Assembly (NCBI RefSeq): GCF_000203815.1
Contig: NW_004457734.1
Span: 627,233-691,232, forward strand
From: Cavenderia fasciculata
Lineage: Eukaryota > Evosea > Eumycetozoa > Acytosteliales > Cavenderiaceae
DNA: 64,000 nt
Reading direction: 5' to 3'
Shown: positions 19,351 through 30,795 of the stretch, piece by piece
Layout of the letters: the number at the start of each line of letters is the position of its first letter
Numbering within the stretch: the stretch's first letter is position 1
Position numbers and translations under genes: made by a program
Notes under the pieces: model-generated
Database searches by the model: none
The model's input: the letters and a program-made list of their open reading frames with translations, nothing else
What the model was told of the DNA's origin: nothing

Positions 19351-20319
19351 ATGGCAGGATTACTTAATAAATTGATCCCACTTGCTTTAACAGTTGGTAC
19401 TGGTTTATCATTGATTGAAGGTTCAATCTATAATGGTAAGGAGAATGAAAAGAAAAGATAAATAGAAAACAATCATCAGTATGACTTATTCTTCTTCTCT
19501 TTTCCTTTTCTATTTAGTTGACGGAGGACAAAGAGCAGTTATATTTGATAGAATAGCAGGAGTTAAAGATGTAGTAGTTGGGGAAGGTACACATTTCATC
19601 ATTCCATGGCTTCAAAAGCCACACATTTTCGATGTTAGAACTACACCAAGAACCATCAAATCAGAGACTGGTTCAAAGGATCTTCAAACCATCAACATTC
19701 AACTTCGTGTATTATTTAGACCAGACACTGAAAAGTTACCACAAATCTTTTCTAAACTTGGTATGGATTATGATGAAAGAGTTTTACCTTCACTTGGTAA
19801 TGAAGTATTGAAATCCGTAGTAGTAAGTAAAATAGAATCTATATTTGATCGTTATTTCATTTTCTTATTCTTTTCTCTACTCTCTAGGCACAATATGATG
19901 CAGGAGAATTAATTACACAAAGAGAAATTGTATCAAGAGAGATTCGTGAAGCATTGACAAAGAGATCAAGAGAATTTAATTTAATGTTGGACGATGTATC
20001 GATTACACATCTTTCGTTTTCCCAAGATTTCACAAGTGCCATTGAACACAAGCAAGTAGCTCAACAAGAAGCTGAACGTTCCAAATACGTAGTCATGAAG
20101 AATGAACAAGAGAAAAAGGCTGCCATCATTAGAGCAGAGGGTGAGAGTGAGGCTGCCAAACTCTTGTCTCAAGCAATGGCATCGGGTCCAGGTTTTATCG
20201 AATTACGTCGTATCGAAGCTGCCAAGGAAATCGCAGAATCTCTCGCAAAGAATAGTCGTGTCACTTATCTACCAAATTCTGGTAACATGCTGTTAAATTT
20301 AAATACTTCAAGTAAATAA
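19351..20319 (+). CDS. phbA: Prohibitin-1
   Basis: Prohibitin-1 forms ring complexes with prohibitin-2 in the mitochondrial inner membrane and acts as a scaffold for AAA protease and cardiolipin organisation. Three exons, 19351-19435, 19518-19822 and 19888-20319, give 273 residues, the usual family length. The N-terminal hydrophobic anchor ([17 protein letters not shown]) is followed by the SPFH domain ([30 protein letters not shown]), the LPSIGNEVLK-like [20 protein letters not shown], and the C-terminal coiled-coil ([20 protein letters not shown]). The ending [16 protein letters not shown] is typical of PHB1. Both introns have GTAAG donors. Confidence 0.98.
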
Positions 20320-20408
20320 ATAATAAAGTGTAAGGAAAAGATTGGTTATATATAATTACTAGTAATTTAAATTTATTTCTGAAATAAATTCATAATAATA
20401 GTTTGGGA

Positions 20409-20760
20409 ATAAAACAATATTGACAGAAAAGAATCTACTATTGATTGAAAGATCGTTTCGAGTTCAAGCTTTGAGTAGTATACATTTATTTAGATAAAGA
20501 GATCATAACCGATCGATAATATGCAACAATGACGTGGTCACAACAACAACAGTCACACATGAATGATTATATATCCCGAGAGCGAGCAGGTGCTTTGGAA
20601 ACACAGTCACCAAGATTGGCACTGATCCATCCTGGTCAATCAATTCCGATCTATGAGATTTGTAATGAATTGTTGAATCGATTGTTGATTGTTGAATATT
20701 CAGTACTGATCTGCCAACAGTCAATTACAAATCTCACAGATTGGAATTCATCCTAGGTTA
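20409..20760. repeat. Inverted repeat H, right arm
   Basis: This is the reverse complement of 16981-17368, with a few substitutions and short indels. The plus strand has a 75-residue open frame from 20529 (ending INLTDWNSS-like) corresponding to the minus-strand frame of the left arm. It is preceded in both arms by an AACAACAACAGTCACACATG-like stretch. No function is recognised for this small frame. Confidence 0.92.
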
Positions 20761-20869
20761 TTAGTGCTATTCTTTTAGGTTGTTGTTGTTGTTGATGATC
20801 TCAAGAAATAATGGCAAAGTGTAAAGTAACAATAATAATTAATACATACCATTATCATCTCAATCTTGA

Positions 20870-21215
20870 ACCCCCAACTCTGCAACCACTCATTAACCTC
20901 CCGAAGAATGGGACAATAGTTGGTCCAACGATTTGGATAGAAAAGTGACAATATTCTTCCCAGTTTGATTGCTCCGTTTGCTACAGTAATAGTAATGGTA
21001 AATAATAGTATAAGTATGTGATATATATATATGTTGGTTTCTTATTGATTGATTGATATTTACGATTGGTCCTATATGATGCATATATAATGTTGGGAAG
21101 AGGGTCAAATGTATACCTTTGGTATCTAGTGTGGATAACCGCTCCCTCAAACAGATAAAACCCAAATCTCTCCTCTCGAAGGAATCCAAGTAATTCAGTG
21201 TAGAGATGGGTTCAA
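20870..21215 (-). pseudogene. Broken family A copy (A6)
   Basis: The minus strand carries part of exon 1 (FLRERFGF-like, THTRYQ, the DPLPNI region), the intron with its GTAAATATCAATC donor, and the start of exon 2, ending near the VQIVGPT region. It is closest to A5, with which it also shares the flanking AAGATTGAGATGATAATG sequence and repeat H, in inverted order. It has lost continuity of the reading frame and most of the gene. Confidence 0.75.
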
Positions 21216-21311
21216 TTATTTATTTGTTTTAGAGTTTTGCTCAAGCAAAGGGGAGATTAATAATTCCAGACTTGTACCACAATTGTTTGTTAGTGAACAT
21301 AGACGAGAGTG
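21216..21311. other. Short joining sequence shared with 17840-17910
   Basis: The part from about 21262 matches, in inverse orientation, the putative first exon of the unknown gene at 17.9 kb (CCAGACTTGTACCACAATTG), then runs straight into the EF-1alpha fragment. The same junction is seen on the left side. Both places therefore derive from one earlier composite. Confidence 0.6.
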
Positions 21312-21421
21312 GTTTCGAGGGAAGCTGCTGAAATGGGTAAGCAATCCTTAAGTACGCTTGGGTCATGGACAATCTCAAGGCTGAAAGTGAACGTGGTATC
21401 ACCATCGATATTGCTCTCTGA
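21312..21421 (+). pseudogene. Second fragment of an EF-1alpha gene
   Basis: This matches EF-1alpha from about 5231 to 5333 (EAAEMGKQS through TIDIALW), about 93% identical with a one-base deletion. It shares the GCTGCTGAAATGGG variant with the fragment at 17626-17838, so the two come from a common copy. Confidence 0.9.
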
Positions 21422-21755
21422 TTGATTATTGTGCAACTATGCCTACCAACCCTTTAGGATATCAATATTCAGGATGGTTGGTTCACAATGTCATTAACTC
21501 TCTTGATAATATTACATTTGAATTTACCCAATGTTATCCACAATATGATGATTCTATTTTTCTATTTCTTTGCCAACTCTCTTTCCAAAATCAATGAGTT
21601 CTCTTGAGTTTGCATGTGGAAAATTCAAAAGTATTCAATAAATTGGTTATATATAATTAGTAATTTAAATTTATTTCTTCTTTTCTTTCTTTCTTTCTTT
21701 TGGTACAAAAAATATTTTAGTTTTGATTGTTGGTTTCTATATATTATTATTATCT

Positions 21756-23452
21756 CTAGTTGGGGTTAGTTAGAATAGTCGTGTAGTTACTTGGGAACCG
21801 CCCTGACTCATTTTTCTCATTTGAACCAAAGAACCAACCTTCATCTTCATATTCTATAGTTAGGAGTTCACCTTCTTTGATACCCAATTCACCTTCGCAA
21901 TCGCTGTGATAGTCATAGAGCACTTTACATTTACTACCGGCCACATCGACCTTTTTCGTTTGGGTAGAGTCTGTAGAGAGTACAAAGTTGCTTGGGAACA
22001 TGCCAATTTTGCCATCGCCTCCAACTACTGTACCTCTCCACCATCCAGATTCATCCTTCATGATAACTTTGATAATGTTGTTTGATTTGAATGATATTTC
22101 ATTTTCTTCAGTCTCTGAATAATCATAGAGTGCTCGTACTGTATCTGTAATCACCATATCCTCTACTGATCTTGAATTGGTTACATTGGCTCCATTTATA
22201 GGTGATGATGTGACACTATCCCTACCTCCGCCACCACTACTACTACTAATTGAACTACCCAAACTATGTCTTGATTTACTATTTTCTCCATTTTGTAATG
22301 GACTGTTGGCTTGTGATGTAGAAAGAGCAGAGAATGATAAATGAGATGATGATTGATATGGTTCATATTGTGATTCTGCTGGTTTTTGTGCTCCACTCAT
22401 TTTCTCCATTATAAATGATTGTATATCTTTATCTCTATCTATATTTTCAAATCCTTTTCGAATATTCTAAAGAGAAAATAAAAAATTAATAAATTAATAA
22501 GATTGTTTTTTTTTCTATTTTCTCATACTTCATTTGAAATTGAAACCAAAGGAGGAATAGTTTCAGTAAATTTAATAATATCCAACATCCAATCTTTTGT
22601 TTTATCCAATCTTTCAACTTCAAAACGTTGTAGGTCATCTAGAATTTTAGGCATTTCTTCGTGATAGAATTTTGTTTGATTGAGTTGTAATTGTTTGACC
22701 GAATCTTTGTATTCATTGTCTGCACGATCAGCAGCCTTTGTAGCAGTTTCAACATTCTTTCTTGCCTTTTGTTCTTTGGCACCTGGAGGTTGTTTGCTTA
22801 AATCTTCATGTGCCTCTTCTTGTTTCTTTTTCAACTTTTCATAATTTTGTTTTGCTTTTGATTCATTTGCTTCTGCAGTCTTTAAATCTTTTGTTAATTT
22901 TTCTCCTGATGCTACCAACTTGGGAAAGTAAAAAAAAAATATATTAATACATATTATAATATATATATATTCTCTATTTGTTTCTACTTACAGCCTTCCT
23001 TTGTTTTCTTGATTCTTCTAAATAAAATTCAACGTTGCTAGCTATAAGCTTTTCCAATTTTTGAGAAAATTCATCATGTAGATTAGAGATTGCTTCCAAT
23101 TGATCTCTATAGACTTGCCATGAATCTCTTAGTGTTCCAATCTCCATGTCTGGTGCCAATGATTTATCTTTACATAATTTGATCATGCTCTTGGCATAGG
23201 CCGATTCGATTTGTTGTTGTTTTGATAGGAATTTACTCATCGTATTGGTAAATACTTTACCATTTTCTACTTTTTTTACTACTCCTTCAAATTTATCCTA
23301 AAAAAAAAAGAATAAGAATAAGAAGAATAAGAATAAGAAGAAGAATAAGTATGATAATGATAATGATAATGATTATCTCTCATTCTTTTCTTTAATTATT
23401 TTCATACCCATAAATCTTCAGAGAAACCTCTAGTTCTAATTGCCGATGTCAT
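21756..23452 (-). CDS. F-BAR protein with two C-terminal SH3 domains
   Basis: This is a membrane-curving adaptor, comparable in layout to Bzz1, Toca and syndapin proteins that link endocytic membranes to actin assembly. Four exons, 23452-23408, 23297-22992, 22918-22529 and 22466-21756, give 483 residues. Residues ~1-260 form the F-BAR domain (FSEDLWDKFEGVVKKVENG, YAKSMIKLCK, coiled-coil with KFYHEEMPKILDDLQRFEVE, IPPLVSISNE). A Ser-rich linker follows. Two SH3 domains end the protein: VRALYDYSETEENEISF...GWWRG...GMFPSNFV and CKVLYDYHSDCEGELGI...GWFFG...GRFPSNY. All four splice pairs are in phase. Which F-BAR subfamily it belongs to cannot be settled by eye. Confidence 0.92.
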
Positions 23453-24069
23453 CTTTCGGTTAGGGGTTTAGTTATATATATATATTAATCTTTTTTTCTA
23501 TATCTATCTATATCTTATGTTATCTAGCTATGATTCTCTCTTCTCTTTTTGTTAAATAATTGAAAAAGTCTCTCTAATGTTTATTGTCTGTTGCTTGCTT
23601 GCTTGCTACTACTGTTACAATCAAAAAAAAAAAACAAAACAACTCGAGAGGAGTGTGAGTACAAGAAAGAAAGAAAGAGGGGAGAGAGATAGAGAGTGGG
23701 TGTTGGAGTGTTAACAAATAAATATAGTATGGTGTGTTTGGGTTATGTCTGTTTGTGTGTGTATTATTAACGCTATAGGCACCCCCCTTAATCAAAACAA
23801 ACGCAGCAAACCTAACCAATGTGTTTTTTTTTTTTTTTTTTTTTTTTTCAATGGTTGGTTGACTGCTCTCCCACTCCTACTTTATTGTCCATCACCTGAA
23901 ATCACTATGGAGTGAAAATGAATGAATGAATGAATGTTGTTTGTGTTTGGTATGTATGAATGAATGAATCGCGATTGATTAATGTATGGTGTACAAGAAA
24001 TACTTTGTGTAAAATTTGGTTTTATTAATTAACTTATTAATTATCAAAGAAATGAATAGGCTTTGAACC

Positions 24070-24116
<47 letters not shown>

Positions 24117-24356
24117 GTCAAAAGGTCATTCAACAGTATTCCGTTGTTTATGTGATGAAGTATACTATAACATGTAATATTCATGATCAGAGAAACAAGT
24201 CCAAGAGACTCTTTTTCTTTTGCGCCAAAAAAAAAAAAAAAAAGGTTAATTTTTTATATTTTTTTTTTTTTTTTTTTTGAAGATCATTGGTGGGTGCGAT
24301 GATGTACTTTATTTTCTAAACTATATAACACCTTCTAGATATCTTTAGAGAGATAT
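23453..24356. promoter_or_regulatory. Divergent promoter region with homopolymer tracts
   Basis: This 900 base region lies between the F-BAR gene (minus) and gp210 (plus). It holds a T run of ~24 at 23825-23848, an ATTG tetranucleotide run at about 24072-24116, an A run near 24226-24243 and another T run near 24258-24279. Oligo(dA:dT) tracts typically keep dictyostelid promoters nucleosome-poor. No gene is seen; the small minus-strand ORF at 23574-23819 is low complexity. Confidence 0.6.
24072..24116. repeat. (ATTG)n tetranucleotide run
   Basis: There are about eleven consecutive ATTG/GATT units. The same tetranucleotide forms short runs elsewhere in the accessory block, for example near 7688-7702. 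Confidence 0.85.
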
Positions 24357-27300
24357 ATGATGAAAATGTCAATCATATCAAAAAGAGTAATAATAATCTC
24401 TTCTTTATTATTATTACTTTTTATATCATTATCATCTTCATCTACTTTATCATCTTCTACATCGGAAGAAATAGGAATTAGTGTAGTAAGTTTATTATTA
24501 CCATATACACAATCAAAAGCACAAGTATATTACAAGTTGGAAGCCAAGAATGGATGTTTTGATTGGACAACCAATAATCCCGAACTCTTATCACTCGACA
24601 TTCAATACGAGTCGCAATCAGCTGCATCTTGTGATCAACCAAACCAACAACCTATTCAACCTATTCAACCTATCAATGATTTAACAACATTGTTGTTGTT
24701 GGAAGAGAATCAAGAGAAATGTAGCAAGTCTGTATTGGTTGGAGTAAAGTCTGGATTCAGTGAACGTTTGTCGACACTGATCATTGCCGAGGAAAAGAGT
24801 ACTGGTGTTAAACTGCGTTGTGAGGTGTTTGTAGACCGAATCTCACAGATTGGTATCAAATCGACCACTAGAACCATGTACAAGGATTCGGTTGAAGTGC
24901 TCGAAGTGCAAGCACTCGATTCACAAGGCAACATTTTCTCGACCATCTTGGGCGTCGAGTTTGAATGGACCGTGTCATCTGGCACCATCCTCCAAATCGT
25001 CCCATTCAAAGACCACAAGATGACCAATAACCCAGTCCTCCTCTCCATGGAACAACGTGGACTACAAAGTTCCCAAGTCCTCGTACAAGGTATCGATACT
25101 GGTCGTGCTGAAATCACCGTCAAACTCACCGAACAAAATTATAAACCTGTCAAACCAACCTCGGTCGTCATCTCTGTCCTTGAACCACTTAGTCTCAATC
25201 CTTCTCAATTACTCTATGTTATTCCTGGTACTCAAATTCAATATATTCTTCAATCTGAAAAACGTAATCAAATTGAAAGTAAGTAAAAAAAAACAAATAA
25301 GAAAAGAAAAGAAAAGAAATATTAATATTTTTAATTTTTAATTTTTTTATTTAGAAATAAATATGCCAAATTCACAATATTTATGGTCAACAAATAATAA
25401 TAAAGTTGGAGTAGTAGATAATAGTGGTTTATTTATGGCAATTAATTTTGGAAAGACAGATTTGACAGTTCAACATGTAGATATGAGTGAAAATCGTGCT
25501 CATACATCGATTCATGTTGTCAATCCATCGTATCTTGCCATCAAGGTCGAAGCATTGAATCTACCAAATGGTCAAACCGCCCCAGTCACCAATTGGAATT
25601 TGATTCAAGGTAAAAACTATACACTCATCGTAGAGTTGTATGATGCCTCTGGTCACAAGATTTATAATTCCGACATTTCCTACAATGTTGAAATCTCTAA
25701 AGATTATTTCCAACCAATCTCTTCTTCTTCTGTTCAATCAAAAACTCCTTCCGATCATTATCATATTAAACCAATCTTGGATGGTTCAACTATTATTAAA
25801 GCTAGTTTATTAAAGATTTATGTAAATAGAAAAGAAAAAAGAAATATAAATATAAATATAATATTAATTTTTTCTCTCTCTTTTTTTTGATATTTTTTTT
25901 AGGATCCAAAAGTAGGAAAATTTATAAATTTAATTAATCCAATAATGGTAGAACAAGAATTAATAATTAGTAAACAAATCAAGATTGAACCAAATACAGT
26001 TTATTTACCATTTGTAAACAAGAATACTCAACAATATCAATTCAAGGCAATTGGAGGATTAGGAGAATACAATTGGTACACAAATAATCGTAGTTTGATT
26101 GATATCGATCAACAAGGTATCATTCAAACTACATTTAAAAAGGGATCTGGCAAGGTCATTGTGGTTGACAAAAAGAATCCACATAATCGTGATGAAGGTC
26201 AAGTACATATTGTTGACCCTAGTTTGATCGAGTTTGTACCATCCAAGGTTGAAGTAGAGATTGGTCAACCACTCGTCCTCTCTACCATTGTCAAGACGCT
26301 TACCCACGGGTTTGACAATTGTTCAGTAGTCGATCTCTCTTGGAAGTTGCAAGATTCAAAGATCTTTTCAATCAATCCTGTCACTCAAGACCAACAAAAG
26401 TTGACTGCCAACTATTGTTCTAGTAAACAAATCACACCCATCCGTGAAGGTAATACATTGGTAACGGTTGAATTGGGCGAGACCATGAAGGCCCAACAAC
26501 GTATCTTTGCCTATCCACCTCTTCGACTTGACAAGGATGAAGCTCTTGTTACCCTTGGTTCATCGGTCGACATTCAACATCAAGGTGGTCCAGAACAATG
26601 GTACTTGGAACCAAAGTCTTTCTTTCAGCAAGTAGATGCCGAGAATCCAGCATCTGTCAAGATTCAAATCATCAATCCTTCTAGTTTCCGTGTCACTTGT
26701 TTGGCTCATGGTGAACAATACATTACACTTTGTGTAGGAAACAAACCAACCACCACAAACCCATTCCCAGCTCAACCTTGCGTCAAATTATTTTATAATT
26801 GTCAATTACCAAAATCTTTAAAATTAATTATGAATCAAGAAAATATTAATATTAATAATAATAATAATAATAATAATGATTGTAAAGATTTAATTACTTC
26901 ATCCACTTCATCTTCTTCTACTTCTGAAAATATATTAAAAATTAGAAATAATCGTCAATTGGAATTATCAATTCAAGTTTATGATCAAAATGGTAAAGAA
27001 TTTACAAATCATTCAACCCTTTCTTATGATTGGTCTACTACTAGTGGAAAGAATCTTGATCAACTACAACTAGTTGAATTTAATCAACCAAATTCAAAAA
27101 AATCAATGAATCAATTAATATTATTTGATCGTATTGGAAAGACAATGATTTTTGGTAAAATGGTTGGTTATAATATTGATATGCTTAATCATGAACGTAT
27201 CACTACCTATAATCCTATTCAACCACTTGTTGGTCAATTGGAATTGGAATTATTATCAAATATTCTATTAGATCCACAATCAACTACAATTTATCTATCA

Positions 27301-30070
27301 AACAAGAATCAAATTCCACTTCAAGTAATTGGTGGTAGTCGTCATTTTACACTTTCATCAAACAATACAAAGATTGCAACATTGGAGAAAAAATTGGATC
27401 AAATTCGTTTATTACCAATTTATCCAGGTTACCTCAAGGTCACAATCAATGATAATTGTTTAGAATCAACTTCATCATCGGTGGTTTTAATTTCCGATGT
27501 CAATGCAATCAATGTTCGTGTTGAAGAATTAATTTCAATTGGTAAATCAATCGATTTGGAATTGGAAGCATTGGCTAGTGATGGTCAAGAATTCTCAAAG
27601 GATCAATATCAATTTATCAACTTTATTCCACATATTGATAATCCAAGTGTACTAGAGGTTGTTCCTAACCCTAGTCTAGCAGATCCCAAGAAATACATTG
27701 TCAAGGGTATTGACAGTGGTGTTGCAACTCTTACCTTTTCAAGTCACAATCCACAGACTGGTCAAACCGTTACGAGTCGTGCCATCCAAATCACCGTCTA
27801 TCCTCCCTTTACCATCTCTCCTCATACCTTGCATCTAGTGCCAGGTAGTCACTTTCAAATCCAACCACAAGGTGGTGTTGCTCGTCAAGTCATCACCTTT
27901 GCATCGACCAATCCATCGGTTGCATCAATCGGACGTGACATTTCTGGTGAATTGATTGCCCACGGTATCGGAGAAGCTACCATCACTGCCTCTTCACACT
28001 ATGTAGATCGTGATGCCAAAAAGATTTTCATTGGTCAAGATCAATTGACAGTGACCGTTAAAAATATGACTGGTATCAACTTGCACAGTACTATTAACCG
28101 TTTGGTTGTTGGTAATGAACTAAAGTTGCGTGTCGTAGGAGATAATGGTGAAACACCATTTACCTATGGTACAGTCGACCTTGCATTTGGTTGGGAGTGT
28201 CTAGATCACTCTATTGTCCAACTCGCTCCAATCTATAGTAATACAACCGTCGAAATGGAAGCTAGTTTTAGTGTACGTGTGATTGGTCGTCAGGCCGGTT
28301 CTACACAAGTCATTGTCTATGCATACCACCCAACCTCTGGTGACCGTTCCAAACGTATCTTCCAATCACCTCCCTTCCAAATTGACGTTATTTCAGCACC
28401 AGCATTCCCAACTCACTCTATCCTACTCATGCCAAACAGTCATTATGAAACCACTACTAAAACCAAAAACCTTCAGTACAACAATTTGGTCCTTTTAGAT
28501 AATAATCAACAAACCAACCAAGTTTGTGCCAATCAATTAATTGTACAATCTCAAAACAAGTTGTTGACCAATGATCGTGTTGGTCATTGCTATTTAGAGG
28601 TTGTTCGCGATGGACGTATCGATACTACTTCATTGATCAAGGTTTCAACAAAATTGGTTGCTCATCTTGAACTTGTCCCAATTCATTCGACTAGTATGGT
28701 ATTACCAATTGGTGCAACCGCTACCTTTGGCCTATACCTTCGTGACGATCTCGGTGATACCTTTACCGATTATGGTGCCATCCACAAAGCTATCAAGGCT
28801 GAACTCTCCAATGTTGGTATTATCTCTGTCAATATTGAACCAAATGATGACGACGAACACTCTGGTACTGTCAAGAACCCACCTCTCCTTGTCCAAATTC
28901 AAGGTCTCAACGTAGGTCTCGTCACACTCCGTATCTCTTACAAATCAATCGACGATTATATCAAGATCTTTGTCGGTCGTCTCATAGAGCCTGATGTCCC
29001 AGTCCTCCATGTCGGTGCCTCTTTACAACTCTCCCTTGCCACAAACCTCTTGTCCATGCGTGGATACTCTGTTCCTCAACCAGGTGATCGTATCTGGACA
29101 AGTTCAAACGCCAACGTACTCCAAATCGACAGTGCTACAGGTCGCGCAACTGCCAACCCACAAAAAGCAGGCCAAGCTATCATCTCGTACACTCGTAATC
29201 CATCCTCTCAAGTATCGGTCCTCGTATCTAGAGTTGAAACCATCAAACTCGAAAACCCTAACCAAGTTGTCATTAACGGAAACTCTGAACAATATGTCTA
29301 CCCACTCCGCTTCTTTGCCAGTAACGGTCAAGAGTTTACTCAACCAAAGGACAGTAGTGCCATTGAACAAAACTACAACTGTCAATGTAGTGTTCAACAA
29401 AGCATGTATGCTTCGGCCACTTGTATCCGTGGTACCACTCCATCGACCTATCACAACTATAGTTGTATCATCCGTACTGTTAGTGGCGAACAACCAGCCT
29501 CTACCAATTTGGATCATCTCTCTCTCCAAATCACAGTCTCCAACAATGAAAAGACATACGTTGCCGAGCAAATCTACAACATTCCATTTGAAAATAGTTT
29601 CCGTATCATTTACAAATCGAATACCAATCTCTCCCCATCCAACCCATCTCTTCATCTAAAGATTCAAGTCAACAGCCACAGCAGTAATCAACTATTTATC
29701 AATGAACAAGGAGGAGGGGAAAAGAAATTATTATCAATTACTCAAGTTGCATCATCAACACCAAATGTTCACGAATACATTATCACTCCACTCGATCAAA
29801 AGGTATCATTCTCTCAACCCATTCCTATTCACATTGGAAATAGTAATCAAAAGGTCAAAGGTTCAACCATCCTAGTAAACTTTAATGTCAATGAACCAAA
29901 GAACAACAACAACAACAACAACAATTCTACTGAATCTAGTTCATTCATTCCATATACTACACTTGGTCGTGTATTGGTTGCCATTGGTATTGCTCTCTTA
30001 ACTTTCCTTGGTACCATCTACTATAACCAAAAACCTCGTACTACCATCGAGGTGAAAACTCCACTACGTC

Positions 30071-30101
<31 letters not shown>

Positions 30102-30270
30102 CGCTCCTCCACCTTCTCCATTTAGATCACCCATCCCAAATAACCTTGGTAGCAGTAGTTTACATCAATCTTCTTATCAACCACCTCAACAATTTAATTC
30201 TCCTATTAGATCAGATTCTTCTTTAAATAATTCAATTTATAATTTTGATAGATCAAGGTTTAATAGATAA
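24357..30270 (+). CDS. nup210: Nuclear pore membrane glycoprotein gp210 (NUP210)
   Basis: gp210 is a luminal ring component of the nuclear pore complex with a single membrane anchor. Three exons, 24357-25278, 25355-25821 and 25903-30270, give 1918 residues, close to the metazoan and plant length of about 1900. There is an N-terminal signal sequence (hydrophobic Ile/Leu run at ~8-30). A very long luminal region of Ig-like (BIG2-type) repeats follows, with motifs such as LYVIPGTQIQY, GIDSGVATLTF and TSSNANVLQIDSATGRA. Near the end are a transmembrane helix (GRVLVAIGIALLTFLGTIYY) and a short Asn/Pro/Ser-rich nuclear-pore-facing tail. The N-terminal block LLLPYTQ...YYKLEAKNGCFDWTT is a hallmark of gp210. 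Confidence 0.95.
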
Positions 30271-30364
30271 AAAAAAACAACAAACAAGAAATAAAATTTT
30301 AAAATCACAATTTGATAGAATAAGAGAATTAGGAATATTATTTTATTAATTAATTTGTATTGTT

Positions 30365-30787
30365 TTAAGTTCTAGTATATTTAATATTATTAGTCGGTAG
30401 TAGGTGGTGCAATTTAGGAATAAACAGTTTATTTAATTTGTAGTCTGAAAGACCTGTTAGAGCGAGATCGTGTTTGTGCTCAAAACTATAATAGAATAGA
30501 GTGCGCAATATTATTGTTGTGATTCTATTTACTATAGTTCCCTCTCTTGGCATCATTTCTTTGTCTTGATTAATATTTTTTAATTTTAATAGATGATTAC
30601 AAAATACTTTACATTCATCTTGACAACAATTATGTGTATAATCTTCCAGAGTTGTGAGATATGGGAATTTTGGAATGATTTCTTCTAACCATTCTTTCAT
30701 GTACTTTGGATTAGTGATTTCACCTGTCAGATAGGTGATATTATAAAGAGTTACTCTTTTATAAATAATAATTTGATAAAGCTCCAT
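30365..30787 (-). CDS. Small protein of unknown function
   Basis: This is a 140-residue open frame starting MELYQIIIYKRVTLYNITYL and containing KEWLEEIIPKFPYLTTLEDY, a CC-x3-EC-x3-C cluster and IILRTLFYYSFEHKHDLALT. I do not recognise a domain. Its start codon lies only 8 bases past the stop codon of the ADP-ribosylarginine hydrolase gene on the same strand. It therefore either has a promoter inside that gene, has an unseen upstream exon, or is translated from alternative 3' exons. The sequence has ordinary protein composition rather than low complexity, so I regard it as a probable gene. Confidence 0.5.
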   Translation of the reverse strand: MELYQIIIYKRVTLYNITYLTGEITNPKYMKEWLEEIIPKFPYLTTLEDYTHNCCQDECKVFCNHLLKLKNINQDKEMMPREGTIVNRITTIILRTLFYYSFEHKHDLALTGLSDYKLNKLFIPKLHHLLPTNNIKYTRT

Positions 30788-30795
30788 GGAGTGTT

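Larger units (their letters stand above)
20341..21680. repeat. Composite insertion bounded by a 40 bp direct repeat
   Basis: The sequence ATTGGTTATATATAATTA plus GTAATTTAAATTTATTTCT occurs at 20342-20380 (with three extra bases, CTA or ACT, in the middle) and again at 21652-21688. Between them lie, in order, the right arm of inverted repeat H, family A remnant A6, a short unknown piece shared with 17840-17910, and a second EF-1alpha fragment. The bounding repeat belongs to the 3' flank of prohibitin. The composite therefore looks like foreign-to-locus DNA inserted with duplication of the flank, or a tandem duplication boundary. Confidence 0.75.

Noticed and set aside
23405-23415. ATACCCATAA resembling the upstream element of small dictyostelid RNA genes
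   Set aside because: It falls across the first exon and donor site of the F-BAR gene and no RNA-like sequence follows at the expected distance.
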